The notes below the pieces were generated by a model. It made no database searches, was not told the DNA's origin, and worked only from the letters and a program-made list of their open reading frames with translations. From NCBI GenBank assembly GCA_024343425.1, contig BRLC01000009.1:1-64000 (forward strand): 64,000 nt of DNA, in the 5' to 3' direction. Source of the stretch: Rhizobiaceae bacterium MnEN-MB40S (GTDB lineage: Bacteria > Pseudomonadota > Alphaproteobacteria > Rhizobiales > Rhizobiaceae). A program made the position numbers and the translations under genes. Below are positions 1 to 8,905 of this stretch, in pieces (positions within the stretch are counted from its first letter, which is position 1; every line of letters starts with the position of its first letter).

Positions 1-64
1 CCTTTGTCGGCAGAAGCGGCTGTATCACAGACCACTCGAAATCCGTCAGATCGAAGCGTGCCAT
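1..64 (-). CDS. IS5-family transposase, N-terminal fragment at window edge
   Basis: Reading leftward from the ATG at 64-62 gives MARFDLTDFEWSVIQPLLPT. This is the characteristic N-terminus of the DUF4096-type DDE transposases of the IS5 family. A good ribosome binding site, GGAGG, sits 5 bases before the ATG. Only 21 codons are inside the window, so I cannot tell whether the transposase is intact, frameshifted or split into two frames as some IS5 members are. Confidence 0.8.
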   Translation of the reverse strand, partial: MARFDLTDFEWSVIQPLLPTK

Positions 65-139
65 CAAGACCTCCATTCATTGAGGTCAGTGAATCAGAAC
101 TCCCACTCAAAGGGAACCCTGTTTATGAGTATGTGACCT
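1..139 (-). mobile_element. End of an IS5-family insertion sequence
   Basis: The minus strand holds the first codons of an IS5-type transposase (start at 64), preceded by about 75 bases of non-coding terminus. The element probably ends inside the CTAG at 138-141, since IS5-family elements often target CTAG or TA. Bases from 140 onward read as passenger sequence of an autotransporter, so the boundary is sharp. The rest of the element lies left of the window, so neither the partner inverted repeat nor the target duplication can be seen. The exact end base is inferred. Confidence 0.7.
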
Positions 140-1903
140 AGCGGACGAATTGCGATGTTGGTCGCAAACAGCGCCGGTTCATACGGCACAGTCAATATCG
201 GGGCCGCCGCTGGCGAAGCGCCAGTGGCGCCTGGCGTCATCGACTTTCCGAGCGTCGATTTTTATACTGGCGAGGGAAGGCTTGTTTTCAATCACACCGA
301 CGAAACGGGCGGCTACGAATTCACCCCGTCCATCACCAGCAGCGCCCGAAACTCGACGATCGCGCATTACGCCAGCTTCACGCGCCTGACCGGAGACGGA
401 AGCTACTATTTGCGCACCACTGACGTCTATGGAGGCACGCTAGCAATCGACAACGCGCTCGGCGGACAGGTCAACGTCCTGAGCGGCGGCGCGCTGACCG
501 GGACTGGCGTCGCCGCCGGCAACGTGACCTTCAATTCCGGCTCGACCTATCTGGTCGACATGGACGGCACGATCGATCCGCAAGGACTGACCGTAAGCGG
601 CCTGGCGACGCTGGCCGGCTCCGTCGTGATCGAGGGCGATTACATGGCGGTCGCCGGAGAAGGACCGGTCGTGATACTGACGACCGACACGACCCTGACG
701 ACGACCTTCGACAGCGCTGAAGTGGCTTCGGTGTTCTTTACGCCGAGCCTGAGCTACGAGATGGACGGCGGGACAGACTATGTCTACGTGTCGATCGAAC
801 AGGACAAGACGTTCTCCGATTTCGCAGACACCCGCAACCGCCTTGCGGTCGCCGGGGGCCTGGAAAGTCTGGCTTCCGACCATCCTCTGGCGGCGACCAT
901 GCTGATGCTGACCAACGAAGGGGTTGTCGTCGACGCCTATGACCAGCTTTCCGGAGAAGTCCATGCCTCGCTGAAGGGCGCGCTCATCGAGAACGGCCAG
1001 CAGGCGGTGAAGGCCGTCAACAACCGCATTCACGACGCCTTCGAGGCCGACGCCAACAGTTCGGTCGCGGCCTATGGCGATACCCACGATCCGGCGAGCG
1101 GCTTCTGGATCACCGGTTACGGCGACTGGATGTCGACGGAGGCGACCGGCAACACGGCTGCGATGGACAATGCGCTTTACGGCGTGATCGCCGGCGTTGA
1201 CCACCAGTTCGGCGACCATGTCCGTTTCGGCGTCCTCGGCGGGTACAGCCGCACCGATACCACGATTGACGCGTTGTCATCGGAAGCGGAAGCCGACAGT
1301 TACACGATTGGCCTGTATGGTGGAGCGGACAACGGTCAGGCGGGGTTGCGCCTTGGCGCGCTGTATACGTGGCATTCGATCGACAGCAGGCGTTACGTCA
1401 CCAATCCGGTGACGGAAGAACTGGCGGCCGACTATGACGCGGGTTCGTTCCAGCTGTTCGCCGAAGCCGGATACAAGGTGGCGATTGAGCAGGCGACGCT
1501 CGAGCCTTTCGCCGGCGTCTCCTACATCAATCTGCAGACGGATTCCTTCGCCGAGAGCGGCGGCCTCGCCGCGCTCTCGGCGCCCTCGCAGTCGACCAGC
1601 ACCACCTTCACGACGCTCGGCCTGCGTTCCTCCATGACGTTCGCCTCGAACGTCCAGGCTCGCGGCATGATCGGCTGGCGCCACGCTTTCGGGGATGTTG
1701 ATCCTGCCTCAACCATGACGATTGGCGGGGGAAGCCCGTTCACGATCGTCGGCGCGCCGATTGCGCAGGACGCAGCCGTCGTCGAAGCGGGTATTGATAT
1801 CAAAGCCGGCCAGAACGTCATGATCGGCGCGTCCTACGAGGGCCAGTATGGCGACGGCGCCATTGCCAACGGTTTCAACGCGCGCTTCCTCGCGACATTC
1901 TGA
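140..1903 (+). pseudogene. Autotransporter 3' part (passenger end plus beta-barrel), cut by the IS
   Basis: The frame encodes the end of an AidA-like passenger (VANSAGSYGTVNIGAAAG, then a VFNHT motif), a linker with GTVNVLSGG-like strand repeats, and a C-terminal autotransporter barrel of about 270 residues. The barrel starts near GFWITGYGDW and ends in a terminal Phe (RFLATF), as outer-membrane barrels do. There is no signal peptide. The frame is open leftward only to a stop at 134-136, just inside the IS, and the passenger repeat continues without an ATG across 140-155. An ATG at 155 can be translated, but it lies mid-repeat and is not a believable start. The likely history is a longer adhesin-type autotransporter inactivated by IS insertion. 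The barrel could be made but could not be exported without a signal. Confidence 0.8.
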
Positions 1904-1922
1904 GGGCCGGAACGGCGTGCGA

Positions 1923-2798
1923 TCAGGAGCGATTGCGCGCCTTCGTTGCTTTTCCGACCGTGCGCGGCTTTGAGAAGTCGGCTTCGTCTTCCAGCTTGCC
2001 CGAGGGATTGGGGTCAGCCGTTGTGAAGGCGTCGGCCCAGTCGCCAAGCTTGTCGGTGAAATCCGGCCAGGCGCGCATGTCCTCGTCGTCGCGATACATC
2101 GAAAACGGCCGCAGCGTGCTCTCGTAGAAATCAATCTGCTCATGGGTGCGGTACTGACGGGGCTCGTAGCGGTCCCAGTGGCAGAGCTGGTCGAGCGGAC
2201 GGCGGTAGCGCCGGTCCTGTTCGGCTACGGGAAAGCCAACCGGAATGGTTCCATACGCTTTCATCCACTCCGGGTAGCCGAGCAGGGCGCTGAGCTCGCG
2301 ATTGGTGGCGTCTTCGCCGCCGCCGGAGAGCCACGCCGACGTCAGACCCTCGGCGGTGACGCCAAGCTGGATGTTCTGGATCGCGGCGCCCAGCGAACAC
2401 AGAAAGATCGCTTCATTGTTGTCCTGGTATTCCTCGTTCCATTCGGGACTGGTCGCCTGGGGAAAGCAGACCTTCCAGCGCGGATCGCCGATCACGATGA
2501 TGATCGCGACGGTGTTGGACAGGTAGTTCTTGGAGACGGCCGGAAACCCCTTTGCATGGTCGCGAAGCCTCTGCGCCTGGCGCAGGAAGACCTGGCGGAC
2601 TTCCTCGCGCATTGCCGGGTCGTGAACGACGATGCAGTCCCAGCACTGCACATTGGCGCCCGACGGCGCCCAGCGGCCGCACGCGACGATCCGCTCCAGC
2701 ACGTCGCGTCCGATTTCCTTGCCCTTGATGAATTTGCGTGTGCTGCGCCGGCTTTCAACGACGTTGCGAAAATCGCTCGCCTTGCCCCCGACAGTCAT
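1923..2798 (-). CDS. Nitroreductase family protein
   Basis: A 291-residue FMN-dependent nitroreductase-fold protein. The N-terminal signature RRSTRKF and the following GRWAPSGANVQ are the flavin-phosphate and active-site segments of this family. The protein is longer than the typical ~200 residues because of a C-terminal extension of roughly 80 residues. Start at 2798 is supported by AAGGAGGAGG upstream. It lies 22 bases after the stop of the larger gene at 2821-5319 on the same strand and is probably co-transcribed with it. The substrate cannot be read from sequence. It converges on the broken autotransporter with a gap of 19 bases. Confidence 0.85.
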   Translation of the reverse strand: MTVGGKASDFRNVVESRRSTRKFIKGKEIGRDVLERIVACGRWAPSGANVQCWDCIVVHDPAMREEVRQVFLRQAQRLRDHAKGFPAVSKNYLSNTVAIIIVIGDPRWKVCFPQATSPEWNEEYQDNNEAIFLCSLGAAIQNIQLGVTAEGLTSAWLSGGGEDATNRELSALLGYPEWMKAYGTIPVGFPVAEQDRRYRRPLDQLCHWDRYEPRQYRTHEQIDFYESTLRPFSMYRDDEDMRAWPDFTDKLGDWADAFTTADPNPSGKLEDEADFSKPRTVGKATKARNRS

Positions 2799-2820
2799 TG
2801 TTTCCTCCTCCTTGCCGCAG

Positions 2821-5319
2821 CTACTCCGGCAAGCCGGCCGCAGCGAGGTCCGTGACGAGGGCGGCGAGATAGTCGGGGCGCATATTTTTCCAGTTCTTCT
2901 TCAGGTGGTCGAGCGTGACGCCGGGCCAGGCTTCGTGCAGCCTGCCGATGACATCCGAGGCCTCCTGCAATCGGTTTTGCCGGACAAGGGTTGCAGCATA
3001 GATCATGGGTCCGACGGGGCCGGTCTGTTGTCCGGCCGCGACGTGATGGCCGACCCTTGCCGCTTCGTCGTTGTCGCCAAGCATGTAAAGGCACATGCAT
3101 TTCATGACTTGCTTGAATTCGTGGAAGGGGCCTTTGGGACTGAGCCGTATCGACATGTCGATGGGCGCGAGCGCGGCTTTGGCGTCGCCATTCCAGATAT
3201 GCGCCAGCGCAAGACACATGACGGCCATGGAGGAACTCGGATTGAGCGCCACGGCTTCCTCCGCCTGATCGATCGCCAGTTCGGTTTGTCCCTGAAGCAT
3301 CAGCACCCTGCTGAAGGCGACTCGCGGCAGGCTGTCCGTCTCGTCGAGGGATACCGCGAGCGTCGCTTCCTGGTTCGCTATTTCCAGATCCTTTTCCGGC
3401 GTATCCGTGACGCACACCGTCACGTCGCGACAGAGGATGATCGCCCGCAGCGCGCGGGCTGCGCTGTAGTTGGGCGCGTCCTTTATGATGTCGGTCAGGA
3501 GCCGCTTGGCGTGTTCCGTATGACTGTCGGTCGCCCGATACACGTGCCAAAGCGCATCCTGATAGCGTTCCCAGACGCCGAGATGCTCGGCCGAGCGTTG
3601 CGTGCGCTGGCGCTCGGTGAGCTTGAGTTGGGAATCGATATTGGCTGCTATCGTTTTTGCGATCTGCTCCTGCAGGTCGAAGACGTCGACGATTTCGTCA
3701 TCGAACCGTTCCGCCCAGATGTGCTGGCCGGTGCGCGCGTCGATCAGTTGAACGGAAATGCGGATGCGTGAGCGGGCCTTGCGCACGCTTCCCGTCACGA
3801 CATAGTGCACGCCGAGTTCCTGTCCGATGCGCATGACATCGGCTTCCTGATCCTTGTAGGAGAACGACGAGCCGCGGGAAATGACCATCAGCCAGTCGAC
3901 ATGCGACAGCGCCGTGATGATCTCCTGCGTGACGCCGTCGGAGAACCGTTCCTGGCGCGCATCTCCGCTGAGGTTCTTGAACGCCAGCACCGCGATCGAC
4001 GGTTTTGCCGGCAGCGGAGGATGCTCGGTGTCGCGGTGTTTCGACAGGTGAGGCGCAACGCTTTGTGGCGGCGCAGCCGACGTTGCCACGACGGTTTCGG
4101 ACGACGGGCTGGTCAGAATGAAATTCGACCCGTGTTTCGGCCAGTCGATGGAATTGTGGTTCAGGTAATCCTTGAGGTTTTCCGCTGCATATAGAAACGC
4201 CATGCGACGGCTTTTGTCGGGCAGCAACTTGTGGGTAAAGCTCAAACCGACGGCGACCCGCGCGAGCAGGTACTGGTTCTGCATATAGGAAATGCGTGAC
4301 TGATGGTGGTCCCGGACCCAGTCCATCGGCCCGTTCTGCCATTCCTTCATCAGTTCCAGCAGGCCGAGATCGTCGCCCCGGGGATCGATGGTCGTGCTCG
4401 GCTCTTCAAACGGCCTCAGGTGATAGAGAATCGATTGCCAGTTCGCCGCGTCGACGTACTCGCGCGACGTGAGGAGATGGCTGATCTCGAAATAGGCGTG
4501 GTCGTAGAACAGGAACTGCCTGTTCTCATACATAGCCAGGTCGATGAGGTAGTAGGTGGTCGGGCTGTTGTTGGCCGTGCTTGCCAGAACATTGTAGCCG
4601 TGGAGGTCTCCGTGGGATTGTCCCATGACGGCGCGCAACCTCAGGCGACTGCCGAAATCGGCGTCCTTTGCCGCAAACGCCAGTGGATTGGGATACCAGC
4701 GGCCTTCGAATACAAAGCTGCTGTCGTCGGGCGCGATGCCGCAGGCGTCGCGGACAAAACCGTGGATGCGTCCGCCCTTGTCGGGATCTATCCGATAGTC
4801 GAGCCAGCTCCATAAGAGATCCTGAGGCGACCGCAGCCCTTCGGAAAATGTGTGGCCCGCGTTCCAGCCCTCGAGCAGGCCCAGCGACAAATCCAGCACG
4901 ACGCTCAATTGCTTCCTGTGCGAACATTCCGCCCAGGGCGTTGCGAATTCCAGGCCCTGGCCGGCGATCGTCGACAGGATCGCGAGGCTGTCGCCGTGAT
5001 GCAGGGTGTGCAGTATTTTCGGCAGATGGGTTTCGGCGTATTCGGGAGCGGTTTCATAGGCGAGTTGGTGCCGCTCGTCTTCGTCTCGTTCCTGTGTCTT
5101 GGAATCGCTCGAATGGTCGAATTTCAGGATCGCCTGGCCGTTGAATTCGCTGCTGTTGATATCAGTCGTATAGACCGCTGCGCCGGATTTTCCGCTGAGC
5201 TTGTGGTGAAGATAGATCTCGTTGCCCACGCCCCATTTTTCCTGAAGCAAAGGCTTCAGGTCCAGATAGTCTTCAGGCCACGGAAGACCGAGATGGGCAT
5301 TCCCGCTTTCTTCTCCCAT
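2821..5319 (-). CDS. Kinase-like domain fused to TolB-like domain and TPR repeats
   Basis: An 832-residue protein in three parts. Residues ~30-400 form a phosphotransferase-like domain: a GKSGAAVY nucleotide-loop-like stretch near 43, a lysine strand (ILKFD) near 64, HGDLHGYN near 236 matching the Brenner motif of aminoglycoside/protein-kinase-like enzymes, and an aspartate (IDLA) near 259 for metal. It recalls, from memory, the TCAD9-type domain of proposed conflict systems, at low certainty. Residues ~439-558 (IAVLAFKNLSGD, then GVHYVVTGSVRK) are the TolB/FlgO-like domain usually attached to class III adenylate cyclases or winged-helix regulators. The rest is TPR-like helices. There is no transmembrane segment. 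I chose the ATG at 5319 because AAAGGA sits 7 bases upstream; an ATG at 5415 would add 32 atypical residues. The substrate is unknown. The 291 bases from 5320 to 5610 are the divergent upstream region. Confidence 0.75.
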   Translation of the reverse strand: MGEESGNAHLGLPWPEDYLDLKPLLQEKWGVGNEIYLHHKLSGKSGAAVYTTDINSSEFNGQAILKFDHSSDSKTQERDEDERHQLAYETAPEYAETHLPKILHTLHHGDSLAILSTIAGQGLEFATPWAECSHRKQLSVVLDLSLGLLEGWNAGHTFSEGLRSPQDLLWSWLDYRIDPDKGGRIHGFVRDACGIAPDDSSFVFEGRWYPNPLAFAAKDADFGSRLRLRAVMGQSHGDLHGYNVLASTANNSPTTYYLIDLAMYENRQFLFYDHAYFEISHLLTSREYVDAANWQSILYHLRPFEEPSTTIDPRGDDLGLLELMKEWQNGPMDWVRDHHQSRISYMQNQYLLARVAVGLSFTHKLLPDKSRRMAFLYAAENLKDYLNHNSIDWPKHGSNFILTSPSSETVVATSAAPPQSVAPHLSKHRDTEHPPLPAKPSIAVLAFKNLSGDARQERFSDGVTQEIITALSHVDWLMVISRGSSFSYKDQEADVMRIGQELGVHYVVTGSVRKARSRIRISVQLIDARTGQHIWAERFDDEIVDVFDLQEQIAKTIAANIDSQLKLTERQRTQRSAEHLGVWERYQDALWHVYRATDSHTEHAKRLLTDIIKDAPNYSAARALRAIILCRDVTVCVTDTPEKDLEIANQEATLAVSLDETDSLPRVAFSRVLMLQGQTELAIDQAEEAVALNPSSSMAVMCLALAHIWNGDAKAALAPIDMSIRLSPKGPFHEFKQVMKCMCLYMLGDNDEAARVGHHVAAGQQTGPVGPMIYAATLVRQNRLQEASDVIGRLHEAWPGVTLDHLKKNWKNMRPDYLAALVTDLAAAGLPE

Positions 5320-5610
5320 GGCGTCCTTTCCAACAGGCAATCTTGACCGGAAAAAACAGACGTTGATGAATATGAGGCGCTTACGCGCCACGACGTCCGG
5401 GAACATTCTATACATCAGCTAATTTCCGGCTGGAATCAAGCTTTCGAAGTGATTCTTTAAGGTCATTTGGCGCTCGTTGTCTCCTGCTTCGCCGGATGAT
5501 AAACGATCAATGCGGGGCAGGAAGTGGCGGATTTGCGCGGGTTGCAGGGAGAGGTGGTCGATGGCGGTGTTGTTTTTTCTTGACGAAGGCGAAACGTCGG
5601 GATCGGCGCA

Positions 5611-7140
5611 ATGAATGTTGCGTTGTGGCTCAAAAGAGCAGCGCAGCTTTATCCGCAGGCGCCGGCGCTCCTGAAGGGCGAGCGCGTTGTCGCCACCTAT
5701 GAAGAGTTCTACCGCCGCGCCAGGGGCGTAGCGGGCGCCTTGCAGACCCGATACGGGATAGGCGAGGGCGACCGCGTCGCCATCTTCATGGCGAATGCGA
5801 CCGAATATCTGGAGGTTATGAACGCCATATGGATTGCAGGCGCCGCCGCGGTGCCGATCAATGCGAAACTGCATCCCCGCGAGGCGGCCTGGATCATCGA
5901 GAATTCCGGAGCCAAACTCATCGTCAGCGCCGGCAAGGACCTGGCGGGCATCAGCAAGGAGGCCACCGTCGCCGGGCTGCCCCTGATCGACGTCAACAGC
6001 GACGCCTATGTCGGCTTCTACGACGCGGATCCCGTCGCCGAACCGCTGCGTCAGCGCCACAGCAGTATCGCCTGGCTGTTCTACACATCCGGGACGACGG
6101 GTCGTCCGAAGGGCGTGATGCTGACCCATGGCAATATACTTGCAATGACGCTGACCTATTTCAGCAGCGTGGACGACACCGGCCATTCCGACTGCACGCT
6201 CTACGCCGCCCCGATATCGCATGGAGCGGGATGCTACAGCTTCGCATTCACCTTGCGCGGCGCGCGCCACATCGTTCCGGAGTCCGGAGGCTTCGATCCC
6301 GCGGAAATCGTGACCCTTGCGCCAAAATTGAAGCAGTTGTGCCTGTTCGCCGCGCCGACGATGGTGCGTCGCCTGGTGGACCACGCCAAATCGGTCGGCT
6401 ATGACGGCGAGGGGCTGAAGACCGTGGTTTATGGCGGCGGGCCGATGTATGTGGCCGATATTATCGAGGCGGTGGACGTGCTTGGACCGCGCTTCGTGCA
6501 GATATACGGCCAGGGCGAGAGCCCGATGACGATCACCGCGCTCTCCCGTGAGCTGATCGTCGACAGGACGCATCCGCGATGGCGCGAGCGGCTGGGCTCG
6601 GTTGGGGTGGCGCAAACATCTGTCGAGGTGATCGTCGCGGACGCGGACGGAAACGAACTGCCCCATGGCGAAATCGGCGAAATCATGGTGTACGGAACGC
6701 CGGTGATGAAGGGCTATTGGGAAAACGACGCCGCGACCCGCGAAACGATCCGCGACGGCTGGCTGCGCACCGGCGATATCGGGACGATGGACGAGGATGG
6801 TTTCGTCACCCTGCATGACCGGTCCAAGGACATGATCATTTCCGGAGGAACCAACATCTATCCCCGTGAAGTGGAGGAGGCGCTGCTGACGCACCCCTCC
6901 GTGGCGCAGGTTTCGGTCGTCGGCAAACCGGATCCGGAGTGGGGGGAAACGGTCGTCGCATTCGTCGTGGCCGAAAAGGGACAGACAGTGGACGACGCCG
7001 AACTGGACCGGCATTGTCTCGACCAGATTGCGCGGTTCAAGCGGCCGAAAGAGTATGTCCACCTGCCGGATCTGCCCAAGAACGCCTATGGCAAGGTGCT
7101 CAAGACGGAACTGCGGCAGATGCTGGCGAAGGACGGCTAG
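5611..7140 (+). CDS. Acyl-CoA synthetase (AMP-forming, class I adenylate-forming enzyme)
   Basis: A 509-residue member of the fatty-acid/aryl-acid CoA ligase family. It activates a carboxylic acid with ATP to the acyl-AMP and then forms the CoA thioester. Visible motifs are the P-loop YTSGTTGRPKGVMLTHG near residue 165, YGQGESPMT (motif A5), WLRTGDIG near 385, and the C-terminal catalytic lysine in KNAYGKVLK. Length is usual for the family. The gene stands alone, divergent from the kinase/TolB gene, and its 3' end overlaps the convergent membrane glycosyltransferase by 4 bases. The acid substrate cannot be assigned; the family includes long-chain, medium-chain and cyclic acids. Confidence 0.88.
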   Translation: MNVALWLKRAAQLYPQAPALLKGERVVATYEEFYRRARGVAGALQTRYGIGEGDRVAIFMANATEYLEVMNAIWIAGAAAVPINAKLHPREAAWIIENSGAKLIVSAGKDLAGISKEATVAGLPLIDVNSDAYVGFYDADPVAEPLRQRHSSIAWLFYTSGTTGRPKGVMLTHGNILAMTLTYFSSVDDTGHSDCTLYAAPISHGAGCYSFAFTLRGARHIVPESGGFDPAEIVTLAPKLKQLCLFAAPTMVRRLVDHAKSVGYDGEGLKTVVYGGGPMYVADIIEAVDVLGPRFVQIYGQGESPMTITALSRELIVDRTHPRWRERLGSVGVAQTSVEVIVADADGNELPHGEIGEIMVYGTPVMKGYWENDAATRETIRDGWLRTGDIGTMDEDGFVTLHDRSKDMIISGGTNIYPREVEEALLTHPSVAQVSVVGKPDPEWGETVVAFVVAEKGQTVDDAELDRHCLDQIARFKRPKEYVHLPDLPKNAYGKVLKTELRQMLAKDG

Positions 7141-8744
7141 CCGGAGCCTGGCGTCTCCCCATAGGCCTCACATGTTTTCGGCAACAGGTTCGGCGTGGCG
7201 GCTTTGGTGATCACGTAGAGGGGTCTGCTTCTTTGACCCATGCGACAGCCGACAAGATCGGAGCGACGATCAAGGATCGCGCCGACGTTCCGTCTCTGCC
7301 ATTTGTCGATGATCCAGATACGTCCATGGCTCTCGATCGACGCATCAATCAAGTCATCCAATTCTTCATACGACCCGGGACCCGGCAACGCCTCGATGTT
7401 CTCATCAAGCGAAAATTCATAGTCGAGTATTATCTTTACCATAAGAGCGCGGTTCGAAGGATAGACGACCACCAGGTCGGAGTCATGACGCGCATTCAGC
7501 ACCACCTCGACAGCATTGCGCCAGAGTATTCGGGCATGAGGCCAGAAATGCGCGTTGAATGCTTGCAGTATGAGACATGAAAGCAGGATCAGGAGTAAGC
7601 CCGCGCCAATGCGCTTGCGCCAGAGATAGTCGACGCTGATGGCGATCAGCCCGAACAAGCCCGGCGTCGTCAGATAGAAATAGCGCTCGACCATCAAGCT
7701 GGTCTTGAAACTGATCAGGACATAAAGAAGGGGCAGGACAATCGCGGCCGGCAAGGCCGTCCAGAACAGCGCTCTTTGCCGGGATCGCAGCAGGAAGGCG
7801 CCCAGAACAAGCGCAACGCCTGCTATGGCGATGACCGCTTCCAGCGTCCCGGAAGCGCTTGTCCATGATGGATCGATTGACGAGAATGTGCCGGATGTGA
7901 CCCGGATCAGACTGTCCACCGAAAGGGGAAATCTCCTGTCCGCCCAATAGGCGTCGGATTTGCGGATGATCGCCGACGACAACAGCCAGGAAAAAAGCGC
8001 CGCCGACACAAGACCCGGCAGCATCGCCCGCCACCATTTGGCGACGAACTCCCTGTTTCGCCTGAGATCTGTATTGAGCAGCGGCGTGAACGACAAGGCC
8101 GCCACGTAAAGCGCCCCCGACATGAGAACCGCCGGGGCAAGCGCTGTAGTGACGGAGAGAATAATCCAATGCCGGGTCGGGGTTTCCGGCTGACCGGCCG
8201 TATCCGGTTCATTGGCAAGCGCGCGCGAGAGAATGACGAGCAGGCTGGCCATGCCCAGCATCATGAGCATCGCCAGCATCGCGTAGGGCCTGGCGAAATG
8301 CGCGATAAAGATCCATCCCGGACACGTCATGAGGCCGATCGCGTATATGTTGGCGATCCGCGCCGATATCGCAGAGCCGAGCGCGGCGACCATCACACCC
8401 ACTCCGATCGCCGAGAAAAGCGCCGACGGTAAGCGAAGAATGTGAGGATCGTCGCTGATGGAATAGAGCGGTTTGACGAGCCAGAAATAGACTGGCGAAT
8501 GCGTCGCCCCCAGGCGCTCGCGGGCGATTTCCCACCACGTTTCCTGAATGACGCGGTATGTTATCAACTCGTCGGTGTGGAATTCGAGATTGCCGTTCGT
8601 CGCTACAAACAGGACGAGCGTGAAGATCCCCCAGGCCAGACCGAGATAGAAAGGCGTGTTGACCGGTCGAGCGAGTTTGGTTCGCAGGTTTAATTTGCTC
8701 GCGCTGAGGTTGTTTAGGAGGTTGTAAACTTTGAAATCTCTCAT
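7137..8744 (-). CDS. GT39/ArnT-like membrane glycosyltransferase
   Basis: A 535-residue polytopic inner-membrane protein. The first periplasmic loop after TM1 carries FHTDELITY, matching the catalytic Asp-Glu of the PMT/ArnT (GT-C, family 39) fold. About ten hydrophobic segments follow, with a soluble C-terminal portion of about 120 residues. Such enzymes transfer a sugar from a polyprenyl-phosphate donor to protein, lipid A or glycan on the periplasmic side. It is divergent from the carbamoyltransferase cassette at 8906, which suggests, but does not prove, a shared role in envelope glycan modification. The 160 bases between the two genes are AT-rich and likely hold both promoters. Confidence 0.8.
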   Translation of the reverse strand: MRDFKVYNLLNNLSASKLNLRTKLARPVNTPFYLGLAWGIFTLVLFVATNGNLEFHTDELITYRVIQETWWEIARERLGATHSPVYFWLVKPLYSISDDPHILRLPSALFSAIGVGVMVAALGSAISARIANIYAIGLMTCPGWIFIAHFARPYAMLAMLMMLGMASLLVILSRALANEPDTAGQPETPTRHWIILSVTTALAPAVLMSGALYVAALSFTPLLNTDLRRNREFVAKWWRAMLPGLVSAALFSWLLSSAIIRKSDAYWADRRFPLSVDSLIRVTSGTFSSIDPSWTSASGTLEAVIAIAGVALVLGAFLLRSRQRALFWTALPAAIVLPLLYVLISFKTSLMVERYFYLTTPGLFGLIAISVDYLWRKRIGAGLLLILLSCLILQAFNAHFWPHARILWRNAVEVVLNARHDSDLVVVYPSNRALMVKIILDYEFSLDENIEALPGPGSYEELDDLIDASIESHGRIWIIDKWQRRNVGAILDRRSDLVGCRMGQRSRPLYVITKAATPNLLPKTCEAYGETPGSG

Positions 8745-8905
8745 TTAAAAGTTGTAAATACAAAGACCTCAGAAGGCTCTGGGTGGGGACGGTATTGTTA
8801 TTCCGGTTGAAATGACAGTGGCAACTGTTCTATCCAGCGATTGGGAAAATAATCCGCAGTTTAACGGATCTGTCCTGTAATATTTGTTTTCGGCAAGAGA
8901 TCCGT

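Noticed and set aside
155-389. A complete autotransporter gene starting at the ATG at 155
   Set aside because: The ATG falls in mid-repeat, has no signal peptide behind it, and the frame meets the IS end just upstream.
5419-7062. A 547-codon open frame antisense to the acyl-CoA synthetase
   Set aside because: The opposite strand has clear ANL-family motifs throughout; this frame has none.
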